Shown: positions 20,993 to 32,478, numbered from the stretch's first letter. The stretch: 58,588 bases of DNA from Amanita rubescens (GCA_015039365.1 WION01000321.1:1-58588); one strand, 5' to 3'. The notes: generated from the sequence alone by a model not told the origin. Translations and numbers: made by a program.

Positions 20993-23105
20993 ATGGTTTC
21001 CTACACTTGAGAAGGCTCCTTGCTGTTGAAATAGCACAGTCTTGAAAGTGTCTCATAACACTGTAGTCGCAATAGCAGTTTCATACTGCTGAACATTATC
21101 TGTTGGAGATAACAAATTTCTTGGTATAAACACAGTCATTCTTTAACGACGTTAGCAAGGATTTATTATCATTGCCAAAATACTGTCGCATACAAGGGAA
21201 TTTCAATCACTTGTAATAAGAATAGACTTCTATGCTTGTCTATACAAGCATCTATAAACGTCCAGAGTATTTCTGTACTCAACCTATAAATTGAATTGTT
21301 CGGCGGCGTCTTAACGCTCATCCCCTCTTCATATTTAAAATAGGTTTTCCAATAACAGGACAGACGTAACTAAAATACCTCGAAATAATTCTTATAGCTT
21401 TAAGAATTGTGGATTATAATTCTAAATGATTATCTATAGGAACCAGATCATCCTTGAGTGAAATACATGTACCATGACCATATACGTTGACCAACGTCGT
21501 TATGTTGGATAATGTATTGTGTGAAACACAAGAACCGTTACATCTTTTTATAAAGATGATAAATTGACGAAATCATTGATTTCTTTAATACATGAAGATG
21601 ATTTTTACAAATCATCACATGTTAAATAAGAATACTGTTCACATCACGTATATAATTAAAACGTGATAAATAGATCATGTCATATTTATACATGATTCTA
21701 TCAGGCTAAATAACGCAATATCAATCCCTGTCTTGATTGAGGGGGAATCATTGCAAATAAACAAGTCCATCACGAACTTGTATGACCAATCAAAACAAGT
21801 ATTCGATATAACTTGTAAACTTATACAATCATGGATGCGTATTAAATATAGGCCCATATTGTACATTATGGTTGCGTATTAGACATAGGCCCATAATTAT
21901 AAAAGGTCATCAACTGTATTAGAGGAGGAAGCTCCCTCGATAATATACAGATGCCTGAACACGAACAAATATATGTATTGGAGTTTTATCCCCGTCTATT
22001 GTATAGAGAAGGCTCCTTGCCGTTGAAACTTATACGGTCTTGAAAGCGTCTCGTCTTTACAATATGACATTACACTCCTGACAAATATCCTAGTCAGGAA
22101 CGTGTATTATATGGAATGCCAGGTTAATGCATATCTCAAATAAGCCTGTCTTATGGCTTATCGCAAATAACCTCACATATCCTCTCCATACATATAACAG
22201 TATTTCTTTATAAAAATCAATGGTAGCTTAAAAACAAAGAAATAGATTATGTTAATCTTGCGCCAGTTCCTTTCAAAATACAGATTCCCAAATATCATTC
22301 ATACGATATTACGGTTGGATTATTGGAATACATTTAGTTCCTTGCACAGATCTTAGCCCTCAAAAGCTAAAGATAGGAACACCTTGCGTATAATCCAACA
22401 CCCTCTTTAATTAACTCTAGTTCTTGGTTTCATCCGAACAATGGAGAATTTCCTTACACAAGTTTTGACGGTTTTCAGGTTGGTTAGCAATATTTATATA
22501 TTGTTGATCACTTGGGGATACAGCAGACCCAATACTGCTACGAATATAAACTTGTACAAGTCAACCTTTGAATGGGTAGCAATATTTATATATTGTGGGT
22601 TATTCAGGGGCACAACAGACCCAATACTGTTATGACTTCGAAATATCGTTATGATCTTCCTGGCGGTATTAGCAGGGACATTTTGTCATTGCCAAAATAT
22701 ACCGTATATGAATGAGCTTAGGCCAACTCATAAGGAGGATCTTTATAAATAACGAATTTCGGTTTAATGTTGTCGTTATACATTGAACATCAAAAAAGGA
22801 CATTCAAAATCATTCGACGAAACTTCCCCGTTCGAGTTCTATACTCTTATTGCATCTGGATAATGCATAAAGATAAAATAGAATCAGGGCAGAACAAGAA
22901 TTAACAGAGTTAAGAGGACATTACTTGCCAACGGACTACATGTAACAGAGGAATAATCCTTGTTTAAGGATTAATATAGGCTGTACTGAAAAGGAAACCT
23001 ATATCGGATAACGTCGCAGTTATACCTTCCCAGTAGACGTGTTCATGTTGAATATATCGTCCAAAAAAGATAGTCATTGACACTTAAATGACTTAGAGGT
23101 TTAAA

Positions 23106-23186
23106 ATCTCGTTCATACGAGATATTATATAAGTGTTTGTTCTTCTATACAAACACTTATAATTATACTTGTTGCAATACAAGTAT
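23106..23186 (+). other. Three consecutive perfect hairpins
   Basis: ATCTCGT/ACGAGAT (23106-23123, 7-bp stem), AAGTGTTTGT/ACAAACACTT (23131-23158, 10-bp stem) and ATACTTGT/ACAAGTAT (23165-23186, 8-bp stem) lie head to tail with fewer than ten bases between them. This is the clearest example of the hairpin string. Confidence 0.85.
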
Positions 23187-24382
23187 ATCCTCTTCGTCAT
23201 AGAGAATCTATATCAAAAATAGATTCAATATGCTATAATGGGGTGGCGCCTGCTTTGCGCAAATCCCCAAATATACAAGTATGAGTGAATGCGGAATGTC
23301 GATCATTCTCGGATCCTCAATTAAACTTGTCATGACAACGGTCGTATCCCTGTGGGTGTAGACCTTTAAAAGTCATATTCGTATCTTGTATCCATACACA
23401 AGGTACAATAAATATAGCATATATACAAAACAAGATCAAATAAATCTTGTATACAGTGTCCAATAAAGGATTACATCATTAATGATCGTCGGGTACGGCA
23501 GACACAATACTGCCAGCAAATTATCTTTATATTAAGATAAAATGCGCCGGGCACTTATAGCAGTTCTCACTGCTGATCATATATGGTAAAACCCTTTTAT
23601 AATGATTACCAAGATATATTGCAAATGTGGATGACCACCACTTATAAGTCAAGTAGGGAATCACATCTGTATGAGCATCCAGCAAAATGTATCTGGATTC
23701 ACTTACACGATTAAAACAAGAAAGCTTGTCACATATAAGCTCATGTTTAATAATCGTCACACATGCTCAGGAATTGGATAATGATGAAGTTCATTTCGTT
23801 ATTACGAAATCAGGAGATTCGTCTCCCCGCTGGTGTTGTGCGTTCCTACCAAAATAGGGATATATGGAATCACAACCAAATACAATCCTTTACGAAAGTG
23901 ATTATAAAGGATTTAATGATATGCAAATCATCATACCAGACGGATTATCATCATTTACAAAAGACAAGATACACACACATATCTATAGAAGGGAACAGTT
24001 GTTATTCAATAGCAGACGGGTCAAAATGCTTATACAAGCATAAGTCCTTTAAAGACCCAAGGACTTCGATCTGCTGGATAACGAAGATATTCTTTAAAGA
24101 CACATGGTTGAACTCTTTATCGAAATTTAAAAAGGAGTTTTTATCGATATAACAGAGATGTAAACCATGATGTATAAGAATCATCTGGGCAACCATCTAT
24201 AACATAACTTGCTTGTCGTCACACTTGTCTTTACAAGGACGAGCAATTATATTAGACCACATACAATTACACTTGTTGTTACAAGTAAAAATTGTCACAC
24301 GTGCAACTTGCCGATCAAGTGAACACGCCACATCATATTCTCGTATTGCTGTGCAAAGAGAATATATACTCCTTTACGAGTT

Positions 24383-24426
24383 AAGGTGCTAGTCACCTTT
24401 ACACCACATAAGGCGTTGGACGCCTT
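24383..24426 (+). other. Twin hairpins with equal geometry
   Basis: AAGGTG-5 nt-CACCTT (24383-24399) is followed by AAGGCG-5 nt-CGCCTT (24410-24426). The stems differ at one compensated base pair, as expected if pairing rather than sequence is conserved. A further perfect hairpin, GTCAAG/CTTGAC, lies at 24595-24612. Confidence 0.85.
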
Positions 24427-25205
24427 TAAATATAATAGGAGAACACACGAGTCAGCGTACATAATCAGAACTTGTAAAGAAACAAGGAATGATTATTGCA
24501 CTCGTCACACATACGAGCAAAGAGTATTTGCAAGGGAGGAAGCTCCCCTTGTAGAGATACTATACTCGTCTAAATAGTTCATTTAGGAAGACACGTCAAG
24601 TTTTTACTTGACAATGCGACATATACACACTCGCATATCCATCAGAGGATTCTTTTCACACAAAGAATCATCATCATATATCTTGCTATTTACATAGCTT
24701 GATATTTATGCAAGTTGTTAAACGTTATCGTTTACCTGCCAAAAATATTCATTCAGCACTTAAGGATATATTCTTATCCTTTATCAAACAAAGTAATAAA
24801 TCATATCAGAGACAGCGAAGGCAGTAGAACAAGCCCCTTCTCGATAAATATGATTTCACACACTTTGTACGGCTTGAAGCCTGGGGGTGCTTTTATAATG
24901 GATATTATCAATATGACAGGAAACTCGATTTTTGATAAATCGATTCAAACAATATACATCATTGTATTGGCTTTTCGATAAAGTCATATCCTATATCTTT
25001 AGGATCAAACAATGATAAATATTGTATAACGTATACAACAAGCATTATAGGAATATTAAAGAAATATATAATACAAGGGATTAAGGTGAAAGCAGCATAT
25101 AGTCTGGATCCCCGTACTTGTATACGAAAACGAGAGATTTTCCGTGAAGACTTTTTAGTCTTACAATTCCGGTGACTCGTACAAAATATTTCATATATTC
25201 CTGGA

Positions 25206-25223
25206 TAACTTAGCGAGGGGGTG
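25206..25223 (+). other. Polypurine tract of element 2
   Basis: AACTTAGCGAGGGGGTG immediately precedes the 3' LTR. Element 1 has AACTTAGCGAAGGGGAG in the equivalent place. Confidence 0.75.
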
Positions 25224-25698
25224 TGTTAAAGTTATCTTATCTAATCACATAAGATAACGTATATCTTATCTTATCTCATATAAGATAATACATCATATCT
25301 TATCCTATAGATTAGGATATATAGATTAGATGTACATACATGTATATTCGATATATACATGTACATATACATACATAGGATACTGAAATATCCTATAGTC
25401 GCTTGCGTCATCCCATTACTGCGGTAGACGCGTCATAGCTGCGCTAGACGTCATATCATACGTCATGCACAGCTCTTCCTCTATTTACTATACATTGTAC
25501 TTATTAGGATACTAGTAGTATATAAGACTACCTGTACGTAGGTACAAATAAGAACCTTCCTTCTCCTCTTACCACCACATCCTATATCCATAGGATAGTG
25601 AGTTATCGTTTGAGGTCGTCACCGCCACTCTACACTCCACTCTAAGTAAGTATTCACTTTAACACTTAGACGCTGCGCTGCTGGGCGTATCTTCGTCA
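25224..25698 (+). repeat. Element 2 3' LTR
   Basis: 475 bp; I found no difference from 17885-18359. Followed by the second CTTGC and then the last coding piece of the RHS-like gene. Confidence 0.96.
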
Positions 25699-25903
25699 CT
25701 TGCCCCCTCGATTGCGGGATATTCCATGGAAAGTAGTATTCGTTGGACAAGAAAGTACAACAGCCTCGTCAGTTGCAAATGACTGGGCTGGTAAGCTATT
25801 CTTCCCAATACAAAAGAAGAGCGTACACATTGCATGGGCTGAAGTGGATCCTGTGGTGAAAGGGGTTCAGTATATGGTATGCAAACTTGATATTGATAGA
25901 TAA

Positions 25904-27804
25904 CATTCTGATGCATTATAAGGTCTTTCATCATGGCGAGCAGGATTCAGATGTGGAGTCTGATGATGGCCAGGGGGTTGTGCGAGAGTCATCATCGAAG
26001 GGAAAGGTTTGTGGAACTTGATTGTCCTCCCAATCCATTGCTGACAAGGGCACGTAGAAACGAGCTATCGGGGAAGTTGCTGAGCCTGAAGAGGCACCGA
26101 AGGCATCATCATCTAGAACTACTTGATCCAAAGGGGCATGAACTTGAAAGAAAACATGATGCACGCCATTCTCCTTTTTGTATTCTTTGTGTAGTGCGAG
26201 AGCAAATAATTGAGCAGGTTGGCTTCACGCGGGATACGTTATCTCCTCTCGAATCGGATCTGGAGATCGATGGTGATGATCATCCCCCAAGTCTCAGTTG
26301 GACCCGCTATCGTAAATCTCCTTACCTATCTTCAGAACATCCTCAGATTAGATTTTTCGCCCTTACGCTGTACCGTCTGATTAAGTATTGTTTGGCAGTT
26401 ACTGCCTACTGTTCACAGAAAAAGTATGCCTGCTTCGGATTCGAGTGAAAAGAACACAAACCATTCGTTTGACCGTCTCTGTCAACACATTGCCTCCAAC
26501 ACAGCGGTCAACTTTGAGCGCGATTGTAGGCTTTGGATCTAGCGCGTGACATCCTGGGCTTGCAACGCTTTAGCTTCTCGAGTCGCTGCTCGTTCTTGTT
26601 CACGTCGGAGATCGTCCCGGGATTGGCATAACCAGGGTTGACTTGGAGCCATCTGCAACGCCAAAATTGACAATCTACGCATCTCTAATTAACACACTGA
26701 CTCGCAGTTGGAACGCCACCTCTGAGCATCCGACAACTTACGTTGATGCGCAAGAGTTGCGGGAAGGACTCTGCGTCATCGTCGACGCATTTCGCTCTAC
26801 GTCTGGGCCGCTCCTCGGTATGCGACTGAGTGATCAAGGCGGTGTGATATAAAGGAACGGCCAATTTTCGTACTTCGAGTTGACTGGCAGCCGTCATGAC
26901 GCAATGGGCCTTTGCCCTGGCAGCGAAATTTACCACGTCATGGTTTCCAATAGAGTTTTGTTGACGTCGGGCGTTAGGAATTACAAAAGGGTACTAGATA
27001 TGAGATACTTTTTGGGACACAATCGACCGTACCCCTTGGCTCGACCCCATGTTCTGCTTCCGGTAAAACTACCAGCATTGCCAGGTGAGGTGCTACGATG
27101 GATGGCACGTTGGAACGGGATAGACAGGCGTTAGAAGATCGACTTCTGCAAACGAGAGAATCATAGTTTCCCGACCTGTGAATCATAAGCGAGGCCCAAA
27201 CCCAAAGTAGGTTGGCAGCCCAAAGTGGAAGTAGCTTATGTAAACCGTAGAAATGGCCAACTGCTTGATTCTGATTCTGATATGTAACTGCACCGAAATA
27301 ACTTTTTTTTTCGACAGAAGCTATTTTCATGATGCCGTTATCGTCATGGAACATCGCTAGAAAAGGCTTTCCAGCGCGATATGAACTCGATGAATATAGA
27401 CGGATGACCAAGTGCTCGGGTTGCACAACCCTGGGGAACGTGGGCAGCGCTGTCGTCATCATACTCCGAGGGCGACAAAACCGCCCCACTGAAAAGGCGC
27501 TAACTAAAAGTGGCCGCCTCAGCACAAAAACCGCCCCCGCACCTAGGAAATTCATGACCAATGCAAATCGGACGGTCTCTTGCCAGCGGTTAGTGGCTTT
27601 GCATGCTCTTCTCTTGAGCCAGCAGTTTCGAATTCAAGCAGGACCGAACAGAAAACTCAAAGCATGGTGTGTGAACCAGCGCTTACTTGAATGCTTCTGA
27701 TAAGCCACATATCACACTTTCCACTTTCGTGAGTAGCCCGGCGCTGATCTAGAACCGTGCAGGTTTAGGTTCATCTCCCTCTCCTGCCCCGGCCCCGTAG
27801 ACCC
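25904..27804. other. Repeat-rich stretch without a recognised gene
   Basis: Begins just after the RHS-like stop. From 26237 it consists of repeat copy A. Several open frames (plus 25933-26448, minus 26974-27561) look like proteins only by length; the minus frame runs straight through repeat modules that are shuffled and deleted in the other copies. No function assigned. Confidence 0.5.
26237..27470 (+). repeat. Degenerate repeat unit, copy A
   Basis: The longest copy. It holds, in order, a start block (TCTCCTCTCGAATCGGATCT), module R1 (26281-26781, shared with 1441-1957), module R2 (about 26861-27090, shared with 29331-29525) and module R3 (27118-27470, shared with 30925-31300). Similarity is high but interrupted by indels. 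Confidence 0.75.
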
Positions 27805-29012
27805 ATGATACTTCATGTCTTTTGGCTCTTTCTACTACTAGTAGTCCCTCTTGTCGTTACCCAGGCTATTCCCGACGCAACCTGTACGAATAGTCAGTTC
27901 GGTTGGGTGAGCATCTTTTTTCGGACCCAAGAATTCAAGACTGAGGGCCATAGACAAGCAATTCCATAGGCCAAAGCCCATGTTACGTCGCGACATTGTT
28001 AGTTGAGCCATGTGGTCAAAGTAACTTAGGGTCCGCTTTGTACGTATCCCCGTCGAGCTAAGGAATTATTCGTCCAGATGTCTCCTTTGGGCCTCTTTCA
28101 CCTGGAAGCGCGGGGTACGGGGCTGTATCAGACAACTATCCCAACAACTTATGCATGTGCAATTCGGTCACGTACTGCTTGATATCAGCGTGTGCTGCTT
28201 GTCAAGACGCTTCCTGGCTCACGTACGTTAGATTTATGTTGACTTGCGTCCCCGAAAATTGTGAGCTTGACCGATCTGTCAGATGGTCAGATTACTCACA
28301 AAATTGCACCAAAACATGGCGTATCAAACAGTAAGTTCAATTGTTAGTACAAGACAACACTACTAAAGGAAACCTCTACTAGGTATCCTGAACCTCTCCC
28401 ATCAAATGCTATTGTGCCGCGCTGGGCTTATCAGAACGTGTCGGTTTGTATAAGTGATGATCTTGTCTGGTTTCGACGGGTGACCGACACATGAATTTAG
28501 GACTACAACAATAATTTCAATGTTTCCGTTGCATCCGATACCAGTACGTCTTACTAGAAGTAATAAAGCCCAGACACCGCGGCTAACAAGTTTTCTACTT
28601 CAACACAGTCGGCCCTGAATCAACACCTCCGGCAGGAGGACCAACGTTAACAACAATGCCATTATCATCGACATCAAATCCCTCCTCTAATTCATCCAAT
28701 ACCAATAGTAGCTCAAACCTCTCGTCTCCTTCATCTACAATCGACACTGGGGCAATCGTAGCAGGTGGTGTTATCGGATCTATCATTGGAGTGGCATTGG
28801 TTGCGGGATCAGTATTATTGATTTACAGGAGGCAATCTCCTCAACCTTCACCGTTCCTTCAACCAACACCAAACTCTCCTCAACCAACACCAAACTCTCC
28901 TCAACCAACACTGAACCCTCCTCAACCAAGACCAAACTCCCCTCAACCTTCACTGAACTTTCTTCGACGAACACCGAACTCTAGTGTGACGTGGTTTTCA
29001 CAGGCACCTTAA
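27805..29012 (+). CDS. Secreted-type single-pass membrane protein, Cys-rich ectodomain and Pro-rich tail
   Basis: Seven exons: 27805-27906, 27954-28020, 28078-28222, 28283-28330, 28383-28443, 28501-28543, 28609-29012 (870 nt, 289 residues). Residues 1-20 form a signal peptide (LFLLLVVPLVV core). The ectodomain carries the pattern of a large orphan family in Agaricomycetes: NSIGQSPCYVATLL, CMCNSVTYCLISACAACQ, SDYSQNCTKTW, YPEPLPSNAIVPRWAYQNVS. A Ser/Thr/Asn-rich stalk follows, then one transmembrane helix (AIVAGGVIGSIIGVALVAGS, about residues 206-228) and a cytosolic tail with tandem PQPTPNS-type heptad repeats. The function of the family is unknown; a surface sensor or adhesin-like role is only a guess. 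The gene sits between repeat copies A and B but all splice sites and the frame are intact. Intron 2 had alternatives; the chosen one keeps the frame and has a branch-like CTAAG. Confidence 0.75.
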
Positions 29013-29169
29013 ATAATTCCGTTGTTGTAGTTTTGCGTCTTTATCTCCATCATCGAGATCTTCTTTCGGACAAGGCGGTCTTTTCGGTAGTCGGATTGTA
29101 TTCTTGAAAATTGTGAATATGTGGACTCACGTAGTAGCGAATGGAGTAGTAGTAGTGGCACTAGTAGTC

Positions 29170-29525
29170 GCTCTTCGTAATCCACAACGACGATGGCTTA
29201 AACGGTATTCCATGTACTCGATCGGGACGATCAACACGATGAGTCTTCACTCCTTCGTTATCTCCTCTCGAATCGGATCTGGAAATCGATGATAGTGCGC
29301 ATCTCTAATCAACCCGCGGACTCGCTCTGGAACGGCCAATTTTCGTCTTTGCCCTGGCAGCGAAATTTATCACGTTATGGTTTCCACTGGAGTTTTGTTG
29401 ACGTCGGGCGTTAGAAATTACAAAGGGTACTAGATATGAGATGCTTTTTGGGACGCAATCGACCGTACCCCTTGGCTCGACATGTTCTGCTTCTGGTAAA
29501 ACTACCGGCATTACCAGGTGAGGGC
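29170..29525 (+). repeat. Degenerate repeat unit, copy B
   Basis: A condensed copy: module R4 (about 29170-29249, shared with 31409-31487), the start block, then module R2 directly, with R1 almost wholly deleted apart from a short GCATCTCTAAT remnant. Confidence 0.75.
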
Positions 29526-30924
29526 TCGGTGAATAATTCCCGAGCAATTTCAACTCACAGCAGTTACTAACAGTCTATGCGCTCGACCCTTCCAAACCCG
29601 ATTCTAACAGGTGTTATTAACATTATGTTATTTACTTTCTACTATGTTACTAACATTGTTGGGAAAGTTTTTGGTGTGAAATTGTCACCACTGCCAATCC
29701 GAGTCGTTTCGCTTGACTTCAGCCGTTTTCCGTACGGATGCAGCTACCTTACGCTCCTCGCAACGGTCCACCGTGACCATCAATCCGCTCTCACCTCCGT
29801 TCCAGTTTGTCCTTACAGGGCGTAAGCTCTTCAAACGCGGACCGCTCTGCGCTATGTCAAAATGAACAAGGGAAAGAGGACTCCTTTTATTCTCAGATAG
29901 CCTCGTTTGGTCAGCGAGAAAGTGGAGTAGCGGTGAGCTCAAAGACACATTGGGCGAGCAGCGGCATGGAAGGATAAGCATCGGGTGTTCCGAGCGCAAA
30001 CTTTATGGCAATAGGAACAGAAGCATGAGCGAGGCGCATTCCCGTTACCTTCTTCGGCCGTGGCTGGCAGGTGGAAGAGTGATGGAGGTGTATTGAAGTC
30101 TATCCGTCTCCCGGGGAATGAAGTTTCCTCTTGTTTCGAGGGTAGCTAAGCCGAAGAGACAACTACTGCAAGTGGTGGAAATGGGAATGGAGGGGGGAGT
30201 ACGGACGAACGACGGGCGTAAAAGAATCGCCTCGATCTGGTCGACGAAGTTGGGGTTGTCGTGTCCTCTGAAGGGGCGGCGAACTGCGACAGTTCGAGAT
30301 GTTGAGTTCTGAATGGAGTTTCACCTTTTATGCAGGTAAGACAGTCTCGTCACGAGCTTTCTTCGCCAATGCTTGCTGTTCGTAGCGGCAGAACACGACG
30401 GAGACGGTTTCTCTCAATCTGACCAATCCGGTTTCGACCTTGACATCATCCGCACGCCGCATCAGAAGATCGTTCCAAGCGTTAAGTACCGTTTTGGAGG
30501 AGCTGGCAGGCTGAATAAAAACAATTTGGTTAGCGTCCAATGCAATCGGTGACAGCAAGAATCAAATGAAACAGGCTGAAAGAATCGCGGGAGGACGTAC
30601 TAGAACTCGCCTCAAACTGCAAGAGCGGATGTTGGCTGCCTCAGGCAATTTCGATCAACATTTGATTGGAGCTTCAGACTCCAGAGGTCCAGGTTCGCCC
30701 AGTATGCTGAACCTGAACCGCAAACGAGGTTTCATCCCGCATTTCTGGACCTGGACCTGAACGTTGAACATCAGGTCTGGACCTCGAACCATGATGACCA
30801 GTATGATGTCTGATATTCTAACATGGCCTTCTCGGGCAACTAATTCTAACAAAGTTATTAACCTGTTAGTAACTGTAAGAAATAACACATGTAAATAATT
30901 AGACATTTATTCACCGCCCTAAAC

Positions 30925-31487
30925 GGGATAGACAGGCATTAGAAGATCGACTTCAATAGTTTCCCGACCTGTGAAGGAATCAAGGCCGTCATAGCGAGAC
31001 TGCCGGGCCAAAACCCAAAGTAGGTTGGCAGCCCAAAGTGGAAGTAGCTTAAACTGTAGACGACGCATTTGCAAAAATGGCCAACTGCTATATCGGGTTC
31101 TTACATTTCTAACCCTCGCCGAAATGACTTAGCTTCGACAGAAACTTTCGCTATTTTCATGATGATGACGATTGACGTTATCATCATGGAACATCACTTT
31201 CCAGCGCGATATGAACTCGATGAATATGGACGGATAACCAATTGTTCGGGTTGCACAACCCTGCCAGGGAACGCGGGCGCTGTCGTCATCATAAAGTTGT
31301 GGGCTCATACGGTGCCTAGCAATAACTCCGCAGGGTCGAGCAGTTGCATCATCTTTCCCCGCAGAGGGTCTTGGACGCTGTACCTCGTGTTACCGAAGGT
31401 GACAAACCCGCTCTTCGTAATCCACAACGCCGCTGGCTTAAAAGGTATTTCATGCACTTGATCGGGACGATCAACACGATGAGTCTT
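30925..31487 (+). repeat. Degenerate repeat unit, copy C
   Basis: Module R3 (30925-31300) followed by about 100 bases and module R4 (31409-31487). Within R3 a stretch translating as FPARYELDEYGRITNCSGCT is shared with copy A (FPARYELDEYRRMTKCSGCT), so the unit may once have been coding. Confidence 0.7.
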
Positions 31488-32478
31488 GTGCTACAGTTTT
31501 TACTCCCATAATATGCTCCGATCCATCATCACCTGTCAAGCCATTCCTTTTGGTACAACAAGATCTGAGGTACATATGTCTAATCCAGGTGCAAATGTCA
31601 AAGATTTTGGAATGGACTATTCGTTGCCGTCACCTTTCCGTTATGAACAATTTTTTTCACAACATCGTCAGCCTCCTATACCGCTTTTGGCATTTTCGCT
31701 GTGTTCGGGGTCATTTTTCAAGGGAAACCCGCGGGACCGATAGCACTTGGCTTTCGATAACACACGACGCAAGTTGATATAGCACTGCGTCACAAGGATT
31801 CGTTATAGACGTGCACAAAGGATACAGGCATAAGGACGAAGAATCCGACAACAACGCAAGATTCCACCCACATGACCACATTCTTGTTCATTTCATGAAA
31901 CATTGAGAATGCCTTATGGGAATCTGTTTCATCGTCCGGTATTCAACTTGATTACCTTGGGACAGCTACGTTTCACGTTTAGCCCTGTTTAGCCCTCGGA
32001 TCCCGCCACAAGACCCCATCTCACCATTCTAGGTTTGAACCCTGGTTTCGAATATGCACAAGGGTCTTTTCCCTGATCTGCATTGTAACGACGCTCAATG
32101 CCGTATGACAAGTTCTATTGTTGTAGTGCCGTATATCAGGATAAGGTTTGGCGCGAGATCCATACTTGTTGTTCACATCGATGCCGTAAAACTTTATCAT
32201 ATTCCCTGCGAGAAACTATGAGAAACGTGTTGATTATTATGTATAATGATCAATTTCAAAACGATATGTGGAATAGCTCAATGTTCATCAAGTGCTACAA
32301 TATAATAATAAGTCCAATGACAGGTAATTTAGTGAGTGCGCGTGGTGGTGGTAGGGAGTGAGATAAGTACGAAAAAAGTAGATTGCTACCCGAAATAATA
32401 ATCCAATGGTCCATAATGCAGGAGGAGGATATGATCAAAACGTCCTTTTGGTCCGATGAGAATGAAAGAAGAAAAAGT

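Larger units (their letters stand above)
20536..25205 (+). other. Hairpin-dense non-coding region of element 2
   Basis: About 4.7 kb, AT-rich, with only short open frames (under 130 residues) resembling nothing. Short perfect inverted repeats, usually a 5-10 bp stem with a 4-8 nt loop, follow one another every few tens of bases. Several short motifs recur, such as CATTGCCA followed by an AATATACCG-like tail (about 20709, 21169, 22696), AGCAATATTTATATATTG (about 22487 and 22579), and the three 50-nt copies listed separately. It is not a decayed pol that I can recognise. Confidence 0.7.
17885..25698 (+). mobile_element. Element 2: non-autonomous Copia-like LTR element with gag but no pol
   Basis: A 7,814-bp element with 475-bp LTRs that appear identical, so it inserted very recently. 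It has its own 5-bp duplication, primer site (18360-18372), leader, gag-like ORF (19387-20535) and polypurine tract (about 25206-25223). No protease, integrase, RT or RNase H motif appears in any frame of the remaining 4.7 kb. It resembles a large retrotransposon derivative (LARD) that has kept gag. Its primer site, polypurine tract and leader motif resemble those of element 1, so it is probably mobilised by an element-1-type Pol. Confidence 0.92.
6395..25903 (+). pseudogene. RHS/Crinkler-like P-loop NTPase with REase-fold C-terminus, split by two LTR retrotransposons
   Basis: Coding pieces are 6395-6683, 6734-7097, 7147-7428, 17466-17884 and 25704-25903. They total 1554 nt and predict 517 residues. 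Introns are 6684-6733 and 7098-7146, both with GTRNGT donors. Residues 92-99 are a Walker A motif (GQPGIGKT) split by intron 1. Further on come the family-typical block VIQTTSPREDRWLKRWSREA and an IMDIW motif. The C-terminal part has GIDSVL (Asp417), Gln430-x-Thr and Lys436, resembling the restriction-endonuclease-like core of RHS/CRN proteins, then an EVDPV end. Element 1 interrupts codon 312 and element 2 codon 452, each with a perfect 5-bp duplication. The frame across both junctions is intact, so the gene was probably functional until recently. These proteins are thought to be nucleic-acid-targeting effectors or selfish/defence factors; the function here is inferred. Confidence 0.85.
29013..32478. 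other. Repeat-rich stretch, no confident gene
   Basis: Contains repeat copies B and C. The minus-strand frame at 30328-30558 (with RETVSVVFCRYEQQALAKKA) has protein-like composition and may be a gene fragment, but I cannot name it. The rest shows no coding signal. The last 100 bases before 32479 are the 3' end region of the chitin synthase gene. Confidence 0.4.

Noticed and set aside
20536..25205. Decayed pol gene in element 2
   Set aside because: No frame shows protease, integrase, RT or RNase H motifs. The hairpin pattern and short recurring modules are not what a mutated Copia pol would leave. A profile search would be decisive.
26974..27561. Minus-strand open frame of 195 residues
   Set aside because: It spans repeat modules R2 and R3 that are deleted or reordered in the other copies without regard to this frame, and it resembles no family.
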